A DNA stretch of 6,242 bases from Peptococcaceae bacterium. GTDB taxonomy: Bacteria; Bacillota; Desulfotomaculia; Desulfotomaculales; UBA12532. A program made the translations under genes and the position numbers. The stretch lies in contig DMDP01000164.1 in NCBI GenBank assembly GCA_003445475.1, positions 1 through 6,242 of the forward strand. Reading direction: 5' to 3'. The stretch's first letter is position 1. Each line of letters starts with the position of its first letter. Below are positions 5,101 to 6,242 of this stretch, in pieces. Below the pieces are notes generated by a model, which saw only the letters and a list, made by a program, of their open reading frames with translations, did not search any database and was not told the DNA's origin.

Positions 5101-5505
5101 TCACCAGATTTGAACCCGGCTTCTCTCAAGCGTTTTATCGTAGGCGGGGGTTAGGTGGTGGTTGTCAAGCGTGAGGGCACCGTATACGCACGCCTCTATA
5201 CAAAGGTTGCAGAAAATGCACCGGAACGGATTGTACACGCGGAACCACGTGACACCCTCCTCGTTGCCGCGTTCTCCGGCGGCACCCGCACCATCCAACC
5301 AGTCTTGCCACCCCGTATCAAGCGAGATGGCATGTGCGGGGCACACCCGCTCGCAATCGCCGCAGAACTCGCAACGGGAAGCGTCGAAAAGGATTTGCCC
5401 GCGGGCCCGCTCCGGCGGTTCGCGTTTCACCGCCGGGTAAAGCCGTGTGGCCGGCTTCGACAGTAAATTTCTTATGACGTTTCCGCACATCCGCGGCACC
5501 GGCAT
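5101..5505 (-). CDS. EchF/CooX/NuoI-like 2[4Fe-4S] ferredoxin
   Basis: A 134-aa electron-transfer protein. The N-terminal segment VIRNLLSKPATRLYP (10-24) is characteristic of ferredoxin subunits of membrane-bound hydrogenases and complex I (EchF, CooX, HycF, NuoI), where it contacts the membrane-arm module. Two cluster motifs follow: CEFCGDCERVCP (45-56) and CIFCNLCIEACV (96-107), eight cysteines in all. The usual Pro after the last Cys is Val107. The linker between the clusters (57-95) carries a Gly/Ala/Glu-rich insert (about 66-84) longer than I expect for EchF. No hydrogenase or complex I gene is adjacent, so this looks like an orphan copy, perhaps serving a distant complex. It has its own promoter and is followed by the YkgJ gene. 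ATG 5505 has a GGGGGG abutting it, so the ATG at codon 6 (5490) is an alternative start. Confidence 0.85.
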   Translation of the reverse strand: MPVPRMCGNVIRNLLSKPATRLYPAVKREPPERARGQILFDASRCEFCGDCERVCPAHAISLDTGWQDWLDGAGAAGERGNEEGVTWFRVYNPFRCIFCNLCIEACVYGALTLDNHHLTPAYDKTLERSRVQIW

Positions 5506-5529
5506 CCCCCCGGTCGCCTGGTTTTATCC

Positions 5530-5558
5530 AGCATAGCACAATGAACACCTTCCCACAA
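5530..5558 (-). promoter_or_regulatory. Promoter of the ferredoxin gene
   Basis: Minus-strand TTGTGG (5553-5558), a 17-nt spacer and TATGCT (5530-5535) preceded by TGC, an extended -10. Transcription should start near 5523, giving a very short leader of about 18 nt before the ATG at 5505. Confidence 0.55.
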
Positions 5559-5621
5559 GTAGGGACTTTTAAGAAGAGTTTGGCAGAAGGAAAGATTTTC
5601 CCGCCGCCGAAGAAACATAAC

Positions 5622-5627
5622 AAGGAG
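5622..5627 (+). promoter_or_regulatory. Ribosome binding site of the DUF72 gene
   Basis: AAGGAG with 7-nt spacing to the GTG at 5635. It fixes a GTG start. The preceding roughly 60 nt contain TTGGCA (5580-5585) but no -10 at proper distance, so I do not call a promoter here. Confidence 0.75.
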
Positions 5628-5634
5628 TGAGAGG

Positions 5635-6220
5635 GTGCCCGGCATATACATCGGTACCAGCGGTTACAATTACCCCCACTGGCGCGGCCGCTTCTATCCT
5701 GCCGGTCTGCCGTCCCGACGGTGGCTCGAGCACTACGCCACCTGCTTCAACACGGTCGAACTCAACGTCACCTTTTACCGCTTACCCGAGCTGAAAACCT
5801 TCGCCGCGTGGCGTGCACGCACACCCGCCGGCTTCGTTTTCGCCCTTAAAGGTAGCCGCCTGGTAACGCACCTGAAGCGGCTCGAAAACGTTGATGAAGC
5901 CGTGGCCAACTTCTTCGCCGCCGCCGGCGAGCTCAAGGAAAAACTCGGGGTGGTGCTCTGGCAGCTGCCGCCCGGCCTGCAGGCCGACGCGTCCCGGCTG
6001 GCAGCCTTTTGCCAACTGCTGCGTACCGACACGGTAGCGCGGCACGTCCGCCACGCCTTTGAATTCCGCCACGCAAGCTGGTTTGTGCCGGAGGTATATG
6101 CCGTTCTGCGCGGCCACAACTTTGCCCTATGCATCGCCGACGCGCCGCGCTGGCCGTCGGCGGAGGAGGTAACCGCCGGTTTTGTCTACCTGCGCTTCCA
6201 CGGCGGCACCAAACTCTACG
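5635..6220 (+). CDS. DUF72 (YecE-like) protein, 3' end missing
   Basis: The visible 195 residues match the DUF72 family, a TIM-barrel-like fold of unestablished biochemical role. Motifs in order: IYIGTSGYNYPHWRGRFYP (4-22), FNTVELNVTFYRLP (38-51), FVFALKGSRLVTHLKRLE (67-84), VLWQLPPG (107-114), AFEFRHASWF (140-149), CIADAPRWP (164-172) and FVYLRFHGG (181-189). Full-length members are about 240-280 residues, so some 50-80 C-terminal residues are missing. The frame stays open to base 6242, but from 6221 on the bases are sequencing adapter, so the apparent tail EIGRASG is not real. The GTG start at 5635 is supported by AAGGAG. The gene is divergent from the ferredoxin gene across 129 nt. Confidence 0.92.
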
Positions 6221-6242
6221 AGATCGGAAGAGCGTCGGGTAG
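6221..6242 (+). other. Residual Illumina TruSeq adapter (assembly artefact)
   Basis: The bases begin AGATCGGAAGAGCGTCG, the start of the TruSeq universal adapter reverse complement. The match continues to the last base with a single mismatch (G for T at the 18th base), 21 of 22 in total. Homology of the DUF72 protein breaks exactly here. The contig therefore ends at about 6220. Confidence 0.95.

Noticed and set aside
5006..5104. N-terminal extension of the YkgJ gene to the GTG at 5104, overlapping the ferredoxin stop
   Set aside because: The extra 33 residues are not family-like, a near-consensus promoter lies inside, and ATG 5005 has a good GAGAGGGG binding site.
6220..6242. Natural C-terminus or gene fusion in the DUF72 protein
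   Set aside because: The bases are sequencing adapter, so the last residues are artefactual.

Overview
The window is GC-rich, densely packed bacterial DNA. Strong GGAGG-type ribosome binding sites, mixed ATG/GTG/TTG starts, a Tad pilus cluster without a secretin gene, and an EchF/CooX-like ferredoxin together suggest a monoderm anaerobe of the Moorella/Desulfotomaculum/Desulforudis type (Firmicutes). This placement is an inference. No rRNA or other marker gene is present. The right end of the window is not genomic: the last 22 bases (6221-6242) match the Illumina TruSeq adapter at 21 of 22 positions. The contig therefore probably ends there, in a DUF72 gene.

Left half (1-3557, all minus strand): one compact Tad/Flp pilus operon. 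In transcription order it encodes flp (59-aa pilin, 3557-3378), the A24 prepilin peptidase cpaA/tadV (3375-2818), the minor pseudopilin tadE (2767-2372), a TadG-like protein with a cysteine-containing ectodomain (2350-1391), cpaB (1375-677), and a receiver-domain/CpaE (TadZ) ATPase fusion (629 to beyond base 1). The assembly ATPase tadA/cpaF and the platform genes tadB and tadC would be expected beyond base 1. Gaps are 2 to 50 nt, so co-transcription is likely. The peptidase would mature Flp and TadE, which share a G|QALAE cleavage motif. TadG-like and CpaB act at or outside the membrane. The receiver-CpaE fusion would place or regulate the machine. Its receiver has Glu instead of the phospho-acceptor Asp, and its P-loop has Arg instead of the canonical Lys.

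Middle (3558-4280): a 346-nt divergent intergenic region holds a structured flp leader, a GC-rich inverted repeat, and a good sigma-A promoter. That promoter reads a plus-strand gene for an unrecognised, beta-rich 116-aa protein, which ends at a bidirectional terminator.

Right half (4265-6220): a minus-strand pair follows. The first gene is an EchF/NuoI-like 2[4Fe-4S] ferredoxin (5505-5101) with its own promoter. The second is a YkgJ-family CxxCxxCC protein (5005-4265), which has a separate near-consensus promoter in the gap between them. Diverging from the ferredoxin is a DUF72 (YecE-like) gene starting at 5635 and cut off by the adapter. No tRNA, rRNA, CRISPR array, insertion sequence or phage gene was seen.
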